DNA from: Paguma larvata
Lineage: Eukaryota; Chordata; Mammalia; Carnivora; Viverridae
Length of the DNA stretch: 64,000 nt
Assembly (NCBI GenBank): GCA_030068075.1
Contig: CM057826.1
Location: 114,414,746-114,478,745 of the forward strand
Reading direction: 5' to 3'
The notes under the pieces were generated by a model. It was not told the DNA's origin and did not search any database. It was given only the letters and a program-made list of their open reading frames with translations. Positions 20,970 to 32,504 of this stretch are shown here, piece by piece; the stretch's first letter is position 1; the number at the start of each line of letters is the position of its first letter. The position numbers and the translations under genes were made by a program.

Positions 20970-22565
20970 TACTTTGTCCAAAAGTTCTGTGCAGGGAGTT
21001 TCCTGAGATGTGGTCATCCTGCATGGGATGGAATTGACCGGCAGGCAGAGGAATACCAGAAGGGTAGGGGAGAAACCAAGTCTCAGGTCATGAAAAGCAA
21101 GAAAAGAGGGGATCTTAAGAAGGAAAGATTAATTAACAGTGTCCAATATTCTTTGGAGGTCAAATAATATAAGGAATGAAAATAAATGGGTATTTGATTT
21201 AGTGACCAGTAAGCAGGCTGAAAAGTGATTCTGTGTGAGGAAGGACGTAGATGGATACACCCCAAAATATCATTACTGCTTCCCCTGGGGGAAAACAAGA
21301 CAGTTGGAAAGGAAGGCAGAAGAGAATACTAACATTTAAAAAACTGTTTTATTTGATCCTTATTACTTTCGTAGTTTGAAAAAAATCCCAATACAAGAAT
21401 GAAAGAGAAGTGGAAAAGTAGAGAGAGCAGTTATAAGCTATATTTCCAAGAAGGTTGTCTAATATGTATGTGTTTTACACGTTTTCATGGCCAGAAGAAG
21501 GAGCTAAAGAGAAAAAAAATTAATTTTTCTTTTACATTTGACTCAAATTTTGCCATTCCACCACCATAGACTTTCTCTAGCGTTTTTTGTTTTTGTCTTT
21601 GTTTTTGTTTTTGTTTTTCACCGACAGGAAAAAGGAAGAGCAGGCTGAAAAGAGAAAATGGGATCTGATAAACATTACATTTCTCAATTGACAGAAATCA
21701 TTCTGGAGGCTGAATTTGCATTACTAATAGATTTCTCCAGACAGACTTGGAATTTCAAGAATGTTTTTGGGAACTCTTATCTAGGTTGGCTTTGCATTAT
21801 TGTGGCAGCCCTCAAGTATAATCTCAACGAGGTGAATCTCAGAAGAGCACGGTGCACAGGTAAGACCGCAGCCTGCCCTTAACTGGTCCTTCTGACCACC
21901 ATCTATATAGCTCAGGAAGTTCTGCAGCTGTAATTCTGGATGACGTGAGATCTCTCACTCAGGTCCAAATATTGGCCCTCATCCATAAAGCCACCTGGGG
22001 AAAGATGTCGAGATAAGCAGATCGTGTTTTTAATAGGATCTTGTGCATAGACAGAAAGGAGTTGGTATTTTGTCGATCTCCTAGGACAACTTGGAAAGAA
22101 CATTTTGCTCTATAAGTGTGTTTGGAGAGGGAAAAAAAGGGAAAAACAAACAAAAGAAACCTTTTTGAGATCAGCACTGAAAGACGGTAACTGTAAACTT
22201 GGCAACTGCTAGAGCATTGGAAAGAATGAAACAAAAAAGGGGGGGATGGAGGGGCAGGAGGAACCCTCAGGAGAATTTCCTCATGTTCTTTTAGTGAAAT
22301 CCTTGAAAATCTTTTCTCTAAAACTGTATTCTGTGCAATATGAGGTAAAATGTCACTCTGGCCGTGACAGAGCATCATGTCATCTGAGATACCTCTTCTA
22401 TGGGAATCTTTCCTCTAGTCACCAACCAGCCCACATACTTTGGGCTGAAATTTGTAGTGTCCAAGTGAGAAAGTTTTTAGTACACATTCAAATAATGATC
22501 GGTACAAATAATGAGTATCAGTATAATGAATAAAAAAGAGTGTAGAAGTGACATAGTGAATGGCT
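20970..22565. other. Low-copy DNA with a (TTTTTG)n tract, no gene proven
   Basis: A TTTTTG-type tract lies at about 21,582-21,618, just before the exon-like block at 21,628-21,859. Other frames (up to 139 codons, minus 21,959-22,378) are not recognisable. Confidence 0.45.
21628..21859 (+). other. Exon-like block with acceptor and strong donor (unproven)
   Basis: T-rich tract plus CACCGACAG acceptor at 21,627, and donor GCACAG|GTAAGA at 21,859/21,860. Within it an ATG at 21,658 opens 67 codons up to the donor, after an in-frame TGA at 21,646. The peptide begins MGSDKHYISQ and has a hydrophobic stretch near LGWLCIIVAAL. I do not recognise it. Could be a first coding exon, a lncRNA exon or chance. 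Confidence 0.2.
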
Positions 22566-22569
22566 GAAA

Positions 22570-24118
22570 TGAGGCCATCCTCTTAGCTCATTATCCCACT
22601 GCCTACTTCATAGAATCAGTAAAAACTGTCAAGGATGAACACTACCTAAGCTTTCCTGACTGCTACCCCTCAATTCATGCAGCACCCAGACTTTATTCTT
22701 TCCCCTCAGCCGTGTGGGAAGAGGATGGCCCTTTGGGAAGAGGGGTCATCCTCCTATTCAAGGCTACCTCTTCCATCCATTCTATCTGCCTTCTTCAAGG
22801 ATGTTGCCCTATCCCTGACTCTTCCACTGTTTTGTATCCTTATCTTTCTCTTTTTCTCTTTTCAAAATCAACATATTCCATTTCTCTCCAATGCTTTCTT
22901 CCTATTCCAACCATGAAATGGTCTAACCATGCTAAACCTCCAAGATTTCTCCCTTTCCTTCCTTTTCATGAGTAGACTCTTCTCCAGTTCCCTTCTGCCC
23001 ATTCACTTGCTTCTGAATCCTACCCCTAATGTCCACTAATATTACTGTCTGCTCATGTCCCCAGTAACCTCCTAATGCCAAATATAATGAGTACGTTTCA
23101 GTCCTTATTAATATTTCTATGATGAGATTCCAATCATATTTCTGTCTTCAAAGTGTACCCTTTTTCATTTTTTGCACCATGAAAACCTGGTTTAATTCTT
23201 ATCTTTATGACAACTCTTAATGCCTAGACATACCTCTTTCTCCTTGTACTACCTTTGTGGGTAATCTCATCCGTTCCAGTGGTTCCAAACCTAGGTGTTC
23301 CTGCCTGCTGAAATATCCCCCAAAATATCTCAGACTGTTCGGACCCAGTATGATCAAACTGAGCTCCAACTGAACACACTTCTGTTCCAGAATTGCTTCC
23401 GTATCTCTTTAAAAGGCAACCTCATTTTCCCAAATTGCTTTTCCAGAAGCCTGGAAATCATCCTTGAAACCTTCTCCCTCAACAACTACCCTAATTCTTC
23501 CTCCTTAACAGATGTCCATGGAACCTGGGTGCCTCTATCTGCTAAGTGAACTGTCCAATCCAATCACTTTTCTCTGTATGACCATCATTATAGTTTTTGT
23601 CCTTATTTCAACAGTCTCCCTGCTTTCGGTCTTGCTTCTCACTAATTCATCACACTTTAATTAACCCACAGTGTCACTTTAAAAGCCCTTTAATATCTGT
23701 GATCTATCCAGATACCCATTCTTAAGTAGGCCACTGTATCCTATTCAACAGTTACATGATGTTGAGTTTTCCCTGTTCTGGGATTCTCCAAGTTCTCCAT
23801 AGCTTTTCTTCTACTCTTTTACCTCTTACTGGTCCTTTGGACCCCTTCCCTCGGGACACCTCCCTGGATCCTCTAGGAAGTCAAATTGTAGTAAAGGGGT
23901 ATATTCCTTTCCCCCAACTCACTTCCGTGTATTCCCTTGGCCATTACTCTCCCACATTTATTGTCATTTAATTGTCTCGTCCTCTGCCAGAGTGCAAGGT
24001 CAGAAAGGGCAAGACTTCTATCTGACTCATTTCCCACAAGGTCTCCTGGGACTGGAACAGTGTTGTATTCATTGGAGTTGCTCAATTTGTTTCATCCTGG
24101 AGTAAATGAATGAAAACG
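22570..24118 (+). mobile_element. L2 LINE, about 1.5 kb, plus strand, decayed ORF2 and 3' end
   Basis: Degenerate ORF2 peptides are visible, for example SLEIILETFSLN at about 23,448-23,485, matching the L2 reverse-transcriptase C-terminal region. The 3' part follows L2: CACTTTAAAAGCCC, TCTGCCAGAGTGCAAGGTCA, CTGGGACTGGAACAGTG and the GTAAATGAATGAA end. Frames are broken throughout, so it is long dead. Confidence 0.75.
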
Positions 24119-24119
24119 T

Positions 24120-25930
24120 GAATGTCCTGAGATTCGTTTGCTCATGGAATAATGGTTTTTGGTCCAAGTAATTCTGCTATTAAAATAAAATAATGGAAAT
24201 ATTTTCTCATTTTTAAGAAAAACTAGAGAATTATCCTAAGGTCAAATACATATGCCATGAGCCTTTCACAGCTGCTACCAACCATGCACATTCTATGCTC
24301 TGCAAAGGACCTTGAGGTCTGAAACAAGTATGAACATCCCAGTTCCGTGCTCCTTTCCTTCATCTTCCTCTCCTCCCTGAGTATCTTCTCTCCTAACTTA
24401 GCGCCCCCCTGCTCCCAGCTCCCACACATGGCATTGCATACTCCACACAAAGCCATCTGGCCAGCAGGGACAGTGAGGGTGGAAATCCAACCCCAGGCCC
24501 CAGCTCTGGTGCAGGGCTGCAGAGAACCCAGAGGAAGGGATGCCTTTTAAAAGTTTGTGTGTGCAGAGTGGGTACCATTTTGCGGTTCACACCAGGGCTG
24601 CCCCAAGTGCCAGCAGATGGCCATGTGCCACCGTTACCCCAATTTCTTGACCTCCCAGTTCAAACTCACCTCGGTTCACAGAAATAGCCACAACGGTCAT
24701 CTCCAAACTGGCTTTTCTGTCTCAGTTTATAATGCAGGTGATCCAAAAGATTGATCTAGTTGGCCACGAAGAAGCCGCAGTGTTTCAACACATTTAAATC
24801 AGTCCCAATTACGTGTTTTGGATGTGGATTAATGTGTTACCTCCTCCTCAGCATTTTTTCCCCAGGGGTATTTTAATTAAAGAAACTATGTCTGCCTCAG
24901 CAAAGGCAGCCAACAATTTGTCTACTGCTTTGTGGGGTCACTTACAATTTTTGTATAATTTCAGGGGTGGAATAAAGGGAGCAGCGGTGACCACAGCACT
25001 AGGAATTTAGCTCTGTGACCCTGTAAGTTGGGAATGTGCCCAGCCTGCTCTAAGAAAGCATCTAACCGTGACTGTGTTTTTCAGTGCACTAAGTGCAGTA
25101 TAAATTATTCAGTTATTTTTCTTGATCGTGTAGACTTTGGTTTTTGTTCTCTGATTGTTTAAATGCATTTTCTCAATTGTGCTTCTTGGGATCTTGATAT
25201 GCATTGCATGGTGGGAGTTGAATGGTGACTAGTGGAGTTGATGAAAAACAGTCAAGCCTGTTCCTTTACAGCATGATTTATTGAATGCTTTATTATACAA
25301 AAATAAATTTTGACTCTCTAGGGGTGGGGGGCTACTATGCACCATGTTCCTAAACATACTTGGCCAGGAAATCTCCTTCAAAGTTCAACTCTTCAAGGAC
25401 TGTGTTCTGTAGGACCCCTCTGGAAAACATCGGTCAAATCATTACCTTCCAGAACTGCTTTTGCAACACTTTCCCCAAGTTCCTGGAGAATCAGGAAACC
25501 AGGCATAAGATTTTTCTTTTCAGTCACCACAGTTTGGAATCAAACCAAATGACATTTTGAAAGTTTAATTTTATTAAAAACTAGTAATTCTTGCTAATTG
25601 ATAGACTGATATGGTTTTGAGTACTCAGGCATGAAGGAATTTAAAGTTTAGATGGATCTAGAATGATTATGAAAAAAGTGCTACTTTTGGAGACCTGAAT
25701 TAGGCAGGACATTCTTTTTGTTTGCTTATCTGTTTTCAATTTTAGGGCTTTGTTTTGTTACATCCTGAAATTCACTAGTTTGACTATAATTGCCTTTCCT
25801 TTCCCTCTCCTAATATGAAAATCTAATTTTAGGATCCCTTCCACACTTCTGGTTTATAGTTTTCAAATGCTGAGCAACTACCTGAGAACCCCAAATTTGG
25901 TGTCCAATTCAGTCCCTATCCACCTGGGTC
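24120..25930. other. 1.8 kb low-copy DNA, no gene seen
   Basis: No repeat family or exon recognised. Opposed frames of 65-77 codons at 24,223-24,590 and 25,337-25,560 look incidental. Confidence 0.5.
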
Positions 25931-25932
25931 TC

Positions 25933-26399
25933 TGTGATGGTTAATTTTATATGTCAGCTTATCTAGGCCATGGTACCCAGTTTTTGTTCAAACAGTAGTC
26001 TAGATATGGTTGTGAAGGTATTTTTTTAGATGTGATTAACATTTAAATGGGTAGACTTTCTGTAAGATGATTCTCCATAATGCTAGTGGGCCTCACCCAA
26101 TCAGGTGAAGCCTTAGGAGAAAAGACTGAGGTCTCTCAAGGAAGAATGCCTTTAGAATGTCTTCTGACTTGAGCTGCAAACTCAGCGCTTCTGTGACTCT
26201 CCAACCTGCTGGCCCACCCTGCAGAATTCAGACTTGACAGCACCTTTAATAGATAGTATGAGCCAATTCCTTAAAATAAATCAGTCCCCCTTTCTCTCCC
26301 CCTCTTTCAATCTCTCTCTCTCTCTCTCCACACTCACACATACCCACACACACACTTCTCCTTTGGTCCTATTTTTCTAGAGAACCTTGAGTAATAATA
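25933..26399 (+). mobile_element. Solo LTR of ERVL type (MLT2-like)
   Basis: Begins TGTGATGGTTAATTTTATAT and proceeds through GATGTGATTAACATTTAAAT, GTGGGCCTCACCCAATCAGG, TGAGCCAATTCC, an AATAAATC polyadenylation-type motif and a TTTTCTAGAGAACCTTGAG end. This is the order of an MLT2-like ERVL LTR. (TC)n and (AC)n expansions at 26,305-26,358 interrupt it. No internal retroviral genes flank it. Confidence 0.7.
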
Positions 26400-27800
26400 T
26401 AGACTCAAGCATTTTACCTATTTTTACCAGAATTGTGACATCTCTAACTTTCTACTGCTTCTGTTTTTTTCCATTACAACCCAAGACTAGAATAACTGTT
26501 TTTACAAAGTAACGTACTAAATTCACCCAATAAGATCCTTTGTATTCAGGCAAGGAGAATAATACATCTTTACTTGACCAAATTAGTTTCTAAATTGGCT
26601 TTGCTCTTGTAGTTAAATGTATCATGTTAATCTAGAACGCTTTTAATAAGTAGATTTATATTAGCGACCAAGTGTTAACAATTGTCTAAACTTGAAAGGC
26701 CCAGTCTGCAATGAAATCACACAGATTCTGGTGGATGTTACCGAGCTGCCAATAAGGATTAATTGAAACTCAAATGTTCTTTATTATTCTTTAATTACAT
26801 AATTGTTATTCATCTAGCCTTCTTGATTTTTCATGTTAAATAATCATGCTTTTATTTCACCCTAGCCTTTCTGTTTAGTTAACTGATTAATTAAGGATGG
26901 GAATAGTCTGCATTTATTAGCATTCTAATGGGCAGATTGATTCCCTGTAGCCCAAACATCTACATATGTTCAGCTTTTGAGTTCAGCTTTATCTCCTCCT
27001 TTTAAGTGATTATCATTTTTAATTGCAGATACTAGAAATTAAAAACCATGCTCTTGAACAACCAATCCAGTCCAGCTCATTAAAAATGCCCCTTGAAGAT
27101 GAAGTGCAAGTGTGAGTACCAGCACCCGAAAGGAATGCTACATGGCCACTGCAGCGTATACATTACCACTAGCTAAGAATCCCTGTAGTCTAGCCATTCC
27201 TGTCCTGGAGGTCCCAGGGGCCAGCAACTTTGTAGGAGCATCCGCTGGCCGGACGCGCATGCAAATCTAATTCTTTTTTTCTTTTCCGAAAGGTTTGGAG
27301 TCTAAGACCATCATCATTTATGAAGTTGAGCTGCATCGTATATTAAAAATTAGGAAATTGTCTTTGAGCCAAAGACACATAGACCATTTCATTAAAACAT
27401 AATATCAAGATTGGATGCTTATCTCTCTTCCTCACTCACCCTCATCTCAGTCTCTCTCTTGGTCTACTTATTTCTTTATTTAGTGCTACATAAATAAGGA
27501 CTAGGGATATTAGAGGCTAAGTATGACAAGAGTGGATGGCTGGGGAATAAATAGAATTGTCACTGAAATAAGTGATTAGGGTCAATTATAGTGCCTCTCA
27601 TGACTTCTTAACAAGAACTGGCAAGATGTTATAATTCCATGTGCTTTTCTAGATGAAGTCAGGAGGAATATACCCTACGAAGAAAACTCAGGAACCTGGT
27701 TAGAGAAGAAAATATATATATATGTATACATTTCATTCAATACAGTAACTTACTCACTATTTCCAGTACCCCTGTAGTCTAGTTATATTCAGTCTTACTC
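26400..27800. other. TE-free AT-rich stretch with TAAT motifs
   Basis: 1.4 kb with no transposable element or exon recognised. Between 26,640 and 27,080 there are many homeodomain-type cores (GGATTAATTGAAA, TTTAATTACATAATTG, ACTGATTAATTAAGG, TTTTAATTGCAG). A few CpGs occur at 27,125-27,260, and a (TA)n run at about 27,712-27,725. Could be a conserved non-coding element. Confidence 0.35.
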
Positions 27801-27804
27801 AGAA

Positions 27805-27993
27805 GATCCACACTTTTTTTTTTTAGCATTTTTTTAGGGTTTTTTATTTTAGTTTTGAGACACAGAGACAGAGCGTGAGCAGGAGAAGGGCAGAGAGAGA
27901 GAGGGAGGCACAGAATCCGAAGCAGGCTCCAGGCTGCGAGCCGTCAGCACAGAGCCCAACGTGGGGCTCGAACTCACAGACCTGATCCACACA
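27805..27993 (-). mobile_element. 5'-truncated SINEC, minus strand, with TSD
   Basis: Element 27,814-27,983 has the tail and body of SINEC_Fc but stops at CTCACAGACC, so the tRNA head with the A box is missing. Nine-base TSD GATCCACAC at 27,805-27,813 and 27,984-27,992 shows it inserted in this truncated state. Confidence 0.9.
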
Positions 27994-28339
27994 TTTTGAA
28001 ACATAGTCATTAGCAGGACCACCACCAGACATGGTAGTGGATTGCCTGTAGGTTGCTGCAATGAACTTCACATAAAGCTGTGAGCAATCATCTCTAGAAC
28101 ACACCAGGTGATGGATGTTGAGTTGGAAATGTCCTTCAAGAACACCTTCCAACAATGCCCTATTTTACTGATCACAAGCCTAGCCATGGTCTACTTAAGT
28201 GGAATTGAGAACTTACCAGTTCTTACTGCACACAACAAATAGCGCGGTTTCATGAGATGATTCAAAATCTTCAAGTTCTTCTGCTTTGTCGCTTATTAGT
28301 AAAACTACCATACTGATAAATCCAGATATTAGTAGGGGT

Positions 28340-28900
28340 TGAATCCCTTTGGTCACTGTAGGAAAAGTTCACGTATGCCATTATGATGTAATCAAAGTTG
28401 ATTTCTCCTCTTTCTTTGAACTAAACCATGAAGACAGACTTACCTATACCCACATCCCCTGTCCCCACACTGCTCTGTGCCCCAGGAAATGGAACCCTGT
28501 TCATGGTGGCAGCTATATTTCCCTGCCTTCAGATTTCAGGCCAGGTTTGGTTACTTTAGTGGATATTCACTGGCGATAAGAGACTTAGAAGACACAGACA
28601 TGTTGGAATGTTTATGTCCCTGCTTTCTTTCCTGCTTGGGCCACAACTCCTTTGGAGAGAAACATCTCTTACAACCATAGCTATCTCTCTCTCTCTGCTC
28701 ATCTCCCTGCTCCCTTTATCCCTTCTGGCTGGAAGGGATTAGGAGCACCTGCTCCTGCAAAACTGGGGCTCTTGCCATCCCTCCTAGGTTTCCCTTAAAC
28801 TCTGTCATACCTTTATGAACAGTCCTTGTGTTAAATGCTCTTCAGTTACCCCATCTGTTTCCTATTAGAATTCTGACTGAGATACCATTTTATCTCCTGC
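28340..28900 (+). mobile_element. Old LTR-like repeat, family not assigned
   Basis: GGGGTTGAATCCCTTTGGTC near the start and, near the end, CATACCTTTATGAACAGTCC, TTAAATGCTCTTCAGTTACC, CCATCTGTTTCC and TTCTGACTGAGATACCA follow the order of a known mammalian LTR-type repeat. A (TC)n run is at 28,681-28,699. Confidence 0.45.
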
Positions 28901-29400
28901 TATTATATTAACCTGGATGTTCCTGGCCCATAGGAGGCAGATAGTTCAGTGAGGACAGACACCCTTATGGGTGTTTCCAATTGGAAGGGATCGAACACCT
29001 GGATGTACAAAATCTTTGAAGAACTTGGGAAGGAAGGTCAGACAAAACCTGTTGGCTTTCCTAAGACCACGAAGCTACAGACATTTCTCAAAACAGTAGC
29101 CAGAGCTCCCAGAAGTGTGTAAGTGGATGAATCACATTAAAATGCTCCAAACCTCAGATCAGCCAACTTCTTACATATATATGCCTGCTAATGTTGGAGG
29201 AAACAATAGTTTCACCTTCTCATCTACCTTCCAAATCTTGCACAGTGCCTCGCTTTAGCAGGATCTCACCTAAAATCCTCCCTTTCAAGGGATTTGGGAG
29301 AATATCATTCCCTGGCTTTTTGTGGGGGTGCTGGGAGTACAGACAAGAAAAGAGTGATGCTGAGCTGACAATAAAGAATCCACCCAATGAGCGCTCAGTA
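28900..29400. other. Low-copy DNA, no gene seen
   Basis: A 90-codon frame at 29,191-29,463 has no family. Probably very old decayed repeat or unique DNA. Confidence 0.4.
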
Positions 29401-29560
29401 AATACTATACTTACCTTGGAAAACTTCCTTACTAGCCTGGTGCCTCAGTTTCCTAATCCTTAAAATGAGAGATGATAATTATAATGACTAATTCCCATCT
29501 TAAAGTGGTCGATTGCAGATTAAATAAGTAATACATTTAAAATGCTCCTAAACGAGTAAG
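29400..29560 (+). mobile_element. MIR, plus strand
   Basis: GGTGCCTCAGTTTCCTAATC, TTAAAATGAGAGATGATAAT and CAGATTAAATAAGTAATACA are in MIR order. Confidence 0.75.
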
Positions 29561-29566
29561 GAAGAA

Positions 29567-30012
29567 CAGGAGTTCTTAACTTCTTATGTGCCGTGCATCC
29601 CTTTTGGCCATCTGGTGAAGCTCACAGCTGTCTCTCCACAGAAAATAATGTTCTGAAATTAAAATATAAGAAAGTTTCAAAGGAAATCAATTATATTTAA
29701 ATACATAGTCAACAAATTTTTTACTGTGATATATTAACATACACATTAAATAACAAGATGTAGTGTCAGGTCCAGTGGCCACCGTAGTTTCAAAGAAGAG
29801 TTCAGCATAAAGGATATTCCATACTATCTATAGCATCTGACCTGTGGTATGAAAATGTCTGAACTCTGTCGATGACAAAATCATAAGGACGACCTAACAC
29901 TACTCTGATTCATTTTCTACATCTGTAATTGAATGAAATACTACATTTCATTGAGGCTAGTGAAAACAACATGTAATTTTTTTTTCCCATTCGCATCCAT
30001 GAGATTCCAGAA
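29567..30012 (+). mobile_element. hAT-type MITE, near full length
   Basis: Starts CAGGAGTTCTTAACTTCTTA (terminal repeat close to CAGGGGTTCTTAAC), followed by GTGCCGTGCATCCCTTTTGG, AAATCAATTATATTTAAATA, CATTAAATAACAAGATG and a TTTTTTTTTCCCATTCGCAT end. Matches a non-autonomous hAT-Charlie-type element. The right terminal repeat is degraded. Confidence 0.7.
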
Positions 30013-30424
30013 TCACAGGCCTCTTTAGAGAGCTAGGAACGTGGAACCATCCCCTCTTGACGATCACCCTTTCCTTTGGCCACACAAGCGCTCTTGTTTT
30101 CCCAAAGACAAGGAGTGGAAATCGGTGTTCTCTCTTTTCCGACTGCCTCTAGCTTTCTTACCCCATAGAGCACACTTCTCACAGAGGGGAGAACCTCTTG
30201 AAATATGTGATCATCCAGCCACCAGCTGACAAAACTTTGGGCTGCATTGATATCATAGGAAAACATTAGGAGGCAAATGGGAATAACGTGATACGATGTT
30301 AAACACTGAAGGAAAACACTGAACCACCCAGAGCAGGAAAGGATTCAGAAATCCTCATGCAAGGCTCTGGCCACTCCATGTTAAGATAAAGGTGACAGTA
30401 GGAGCTCACAGGAATAACCCGGGC

Positions 30425-30650
30425 TTGTGTGTTGGATGCATTTGGATTGCAGTCCTGGCTCTGTCACTGACTACCTCTGCCTGGGGGCAGATGACTTCAT
30501 GTCTCCAAGCCTCAGTACCCACCTGCAAAGCGGAGGTGATAATAGTACCAACCACATAAGGTTACTGTGAGGATTAAATCAAGTAAGCTGTGTGCAAGGA
30601 CTTAGCACGGTGATGGACACAGAGTAAGTGTTCAGTTAATGTTAGCTTTC
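30425..30650 (+). mobile_element. MIR, plus strand, near full length
   Basis: GCAGTCCTGGCTCTGTCACT, ATAATAGTACCAACCACAT, TACTGTGAGGATTAAATCAA and AGAGTAAGTGTTCAGTTAAT are clear. Confidence 0.92.
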
Positions 30651-31785
30651 AGAAGCAGCACTACTATGTAAATTCTTTTCTGTGTTGTTTTTCAGGTTGT
30701 GTGGGCAAAGCGTACTCTGTAGCCTGTCACCTGTACAGACGTGCTGCTTAGTAACAATCCTGACTTGGCTGAGGGGGATCAAGCAGTGAACTCATACTAT
30801 CTCGTGCATGATAAGCAAGGAGAGCCAGTGGGTATCCTTCCATAAAAGCCAAGTGTCTAAGAAAGGTAATGGTGCTGATACAATACTTCAGTGACTGGGC
30901 TGAGGGACTCCATTTCTGCTCTGTGTGGTACCTGTAAAATCCTGTCATAGCTGTCTGCTTCGCAAATCGAGTTCGGTCCACTGCCAAACTCTGAAATAAG
31001 ATGCTCGGTAACTTTACCCCAGCTGTTCCTTTCAGTTAGCGTGTGTCAACGCAAGTGAGGTCTATTATGGTTCGGTGATTTTCCATCTTTTGTCAGACAG
31101 CACAGCCTTCTCCTGGTTCCCTCCCGTGGGGCTCCCAGACTTCTTAAAGAATTTCTTAACACTTTGCTCTGTTTCTGTTTCCCTAGTACCTTCTTTCTCT
31201 TTTTTTTTCCCTTTTGAATGTTTTATGAAAAACTGGCAACAAGTCTGAACACAGTCCAGAAGATGAAAGGCACACATACTTAGGAACAGAAAAAGACACA
31301 TGGTTCTCCCAAAACACAGAGTTTCCAGCCTACAGCTTTAATCCCTGAGAAACTACGGTTTACTTTCCTAGCATTAATTAAGCTAATAAATTTCTCATCT
31401 TCTCAGCTAACAATTTTTAGTCCAAGACACATTCCAAATAAGTTCCCAGATGAGGCAGGAAATTTGCAAAGTAAAGCCTGGGACCCATCCCCTGGCTGGT
31501 ATCAAGCAGTATCTGAGAGCCTCTGTCTTATGCGTCGCATTGAAGCTTAGAGCCAATTTTAAATGACATAGGTGGCCACTGGGGGAGACAGGGGGCAACA
31601 TGGTAATACCCTACAGTTGCAAAAAGGTAAAGCTAAGAGAATTTAGGACACACAGGAAGAGAGTTTCATTCATGGCTCTCAAAGAACCATGCGTTTGTAT
31701 AGCACAGTCATGTAGATTTTGATTGTATCTTTTTATTGTTTCCTTAATGACTGATGTACACTGAATTTATTTGAGTCAGTTTAGA
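30650..31785. other. Low-copy DNA, no gene proven
   Basis: Just after the MIR, TTCTTTTCTGTGTTGTTTTTCAG (ending 30,695) is a good acceptor-like site and AAGAAAG|GTAATG (30,866) a weak donor-like site. The segment between has no long frame. The rest shows nothing recognisable. Confidence 0.4.
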
Positions 31786-31789
31786 GTCT

Positions 31790-31885
31790 AGATAATTGAA
31801 GTTTGGGGAGGTTCCGATCTGTCCAAAGTCACATGGTCACATGTTAAAAATGGTGGAGCCATGTTGATTTCTTTACTATTGCCCC
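31790..31885 (-). mobile_element. MIR fragment, minus strand (weak)
   Basis: GTCCAAAGTCACATGGTCAC with flanking AATTGAAGTTTGGGGAGG resembles the reversed MIR head region. Confidence 0.45.
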
Positions 31886-31889
31886 AAGG

Positions 31890-32465
31890 AGAAAGTGAGA
31901 AATCCCATTGATTTAATTAGCCTGGGTGGTTGCATAATTCAATTAAACCACTTTCCCAGATCTATCTACAGCACTCTGTTGCCTTTTTTTTTGCAGCAGA
32001 AGGCAGTCCATCAGAACAGGACACCATCATCACCCACACAGCCACTTCCCAAACAGTAGGGCAGACGTGGTAAATTTGGATTTATTCTTGGAGTACCTTT
32101 ACCTTAGTCTTCCACTTATCACCTATCAATTCAAATTGGTCCACATGGGATAAACCTATTTGCTGTTTCAAACTACGCCAATGCCCTTTCTGTCACATAC
32201 CATAGATACCTTCAAATGTAAAGGGGCAAAGAAATCTTCAAAAGAGCAACTATTTCAAGCTCCGCCTACAATTTTTCTCTCATTTTTAAAACAACACTGG
32301 TATTTAAGGCCATGGGTAACTGTTTAAATATTTTGTCTTTTTTTCAGCCATGTTTTGGAGGCCATCATATTTACAGAATCTTAGCTATTAACCAGATGGC
32401 CATTTTTTCTCTTTCTCAATGATCTTAGTCTCTCTATGTATGACACTGTGGTATTAGTCACTGAG
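31890..32465. other. Low-copy AT-rich DNA, no gene seen
   Basis: No repeat family, exon or RNA gene recognised. Confidence 0.5.
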
Positions 32466-32467
32466 TG

Positions 32468-32468
<1 letters not shown>

Positions 32469-32500
<32 letters not shown>
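32469..32500. repeat. (TG)n microsatellite
   Basis: About 15 TG units directly upstream of an L2 tail. Confidence 0.95.
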
Positions 32501-32503
<3 letters not shown>

Positions 32504-32504
32504 A

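Noticed and set aside
25933..26399. Intact endogenous retrovirus around the LTRs (also 38,010-38,364, 42,485-43,065 and 44,395-45,080)
   Set aside because: Each is a solo LTR; no gag, pol or env remnants or primer-binding site adjoin them.
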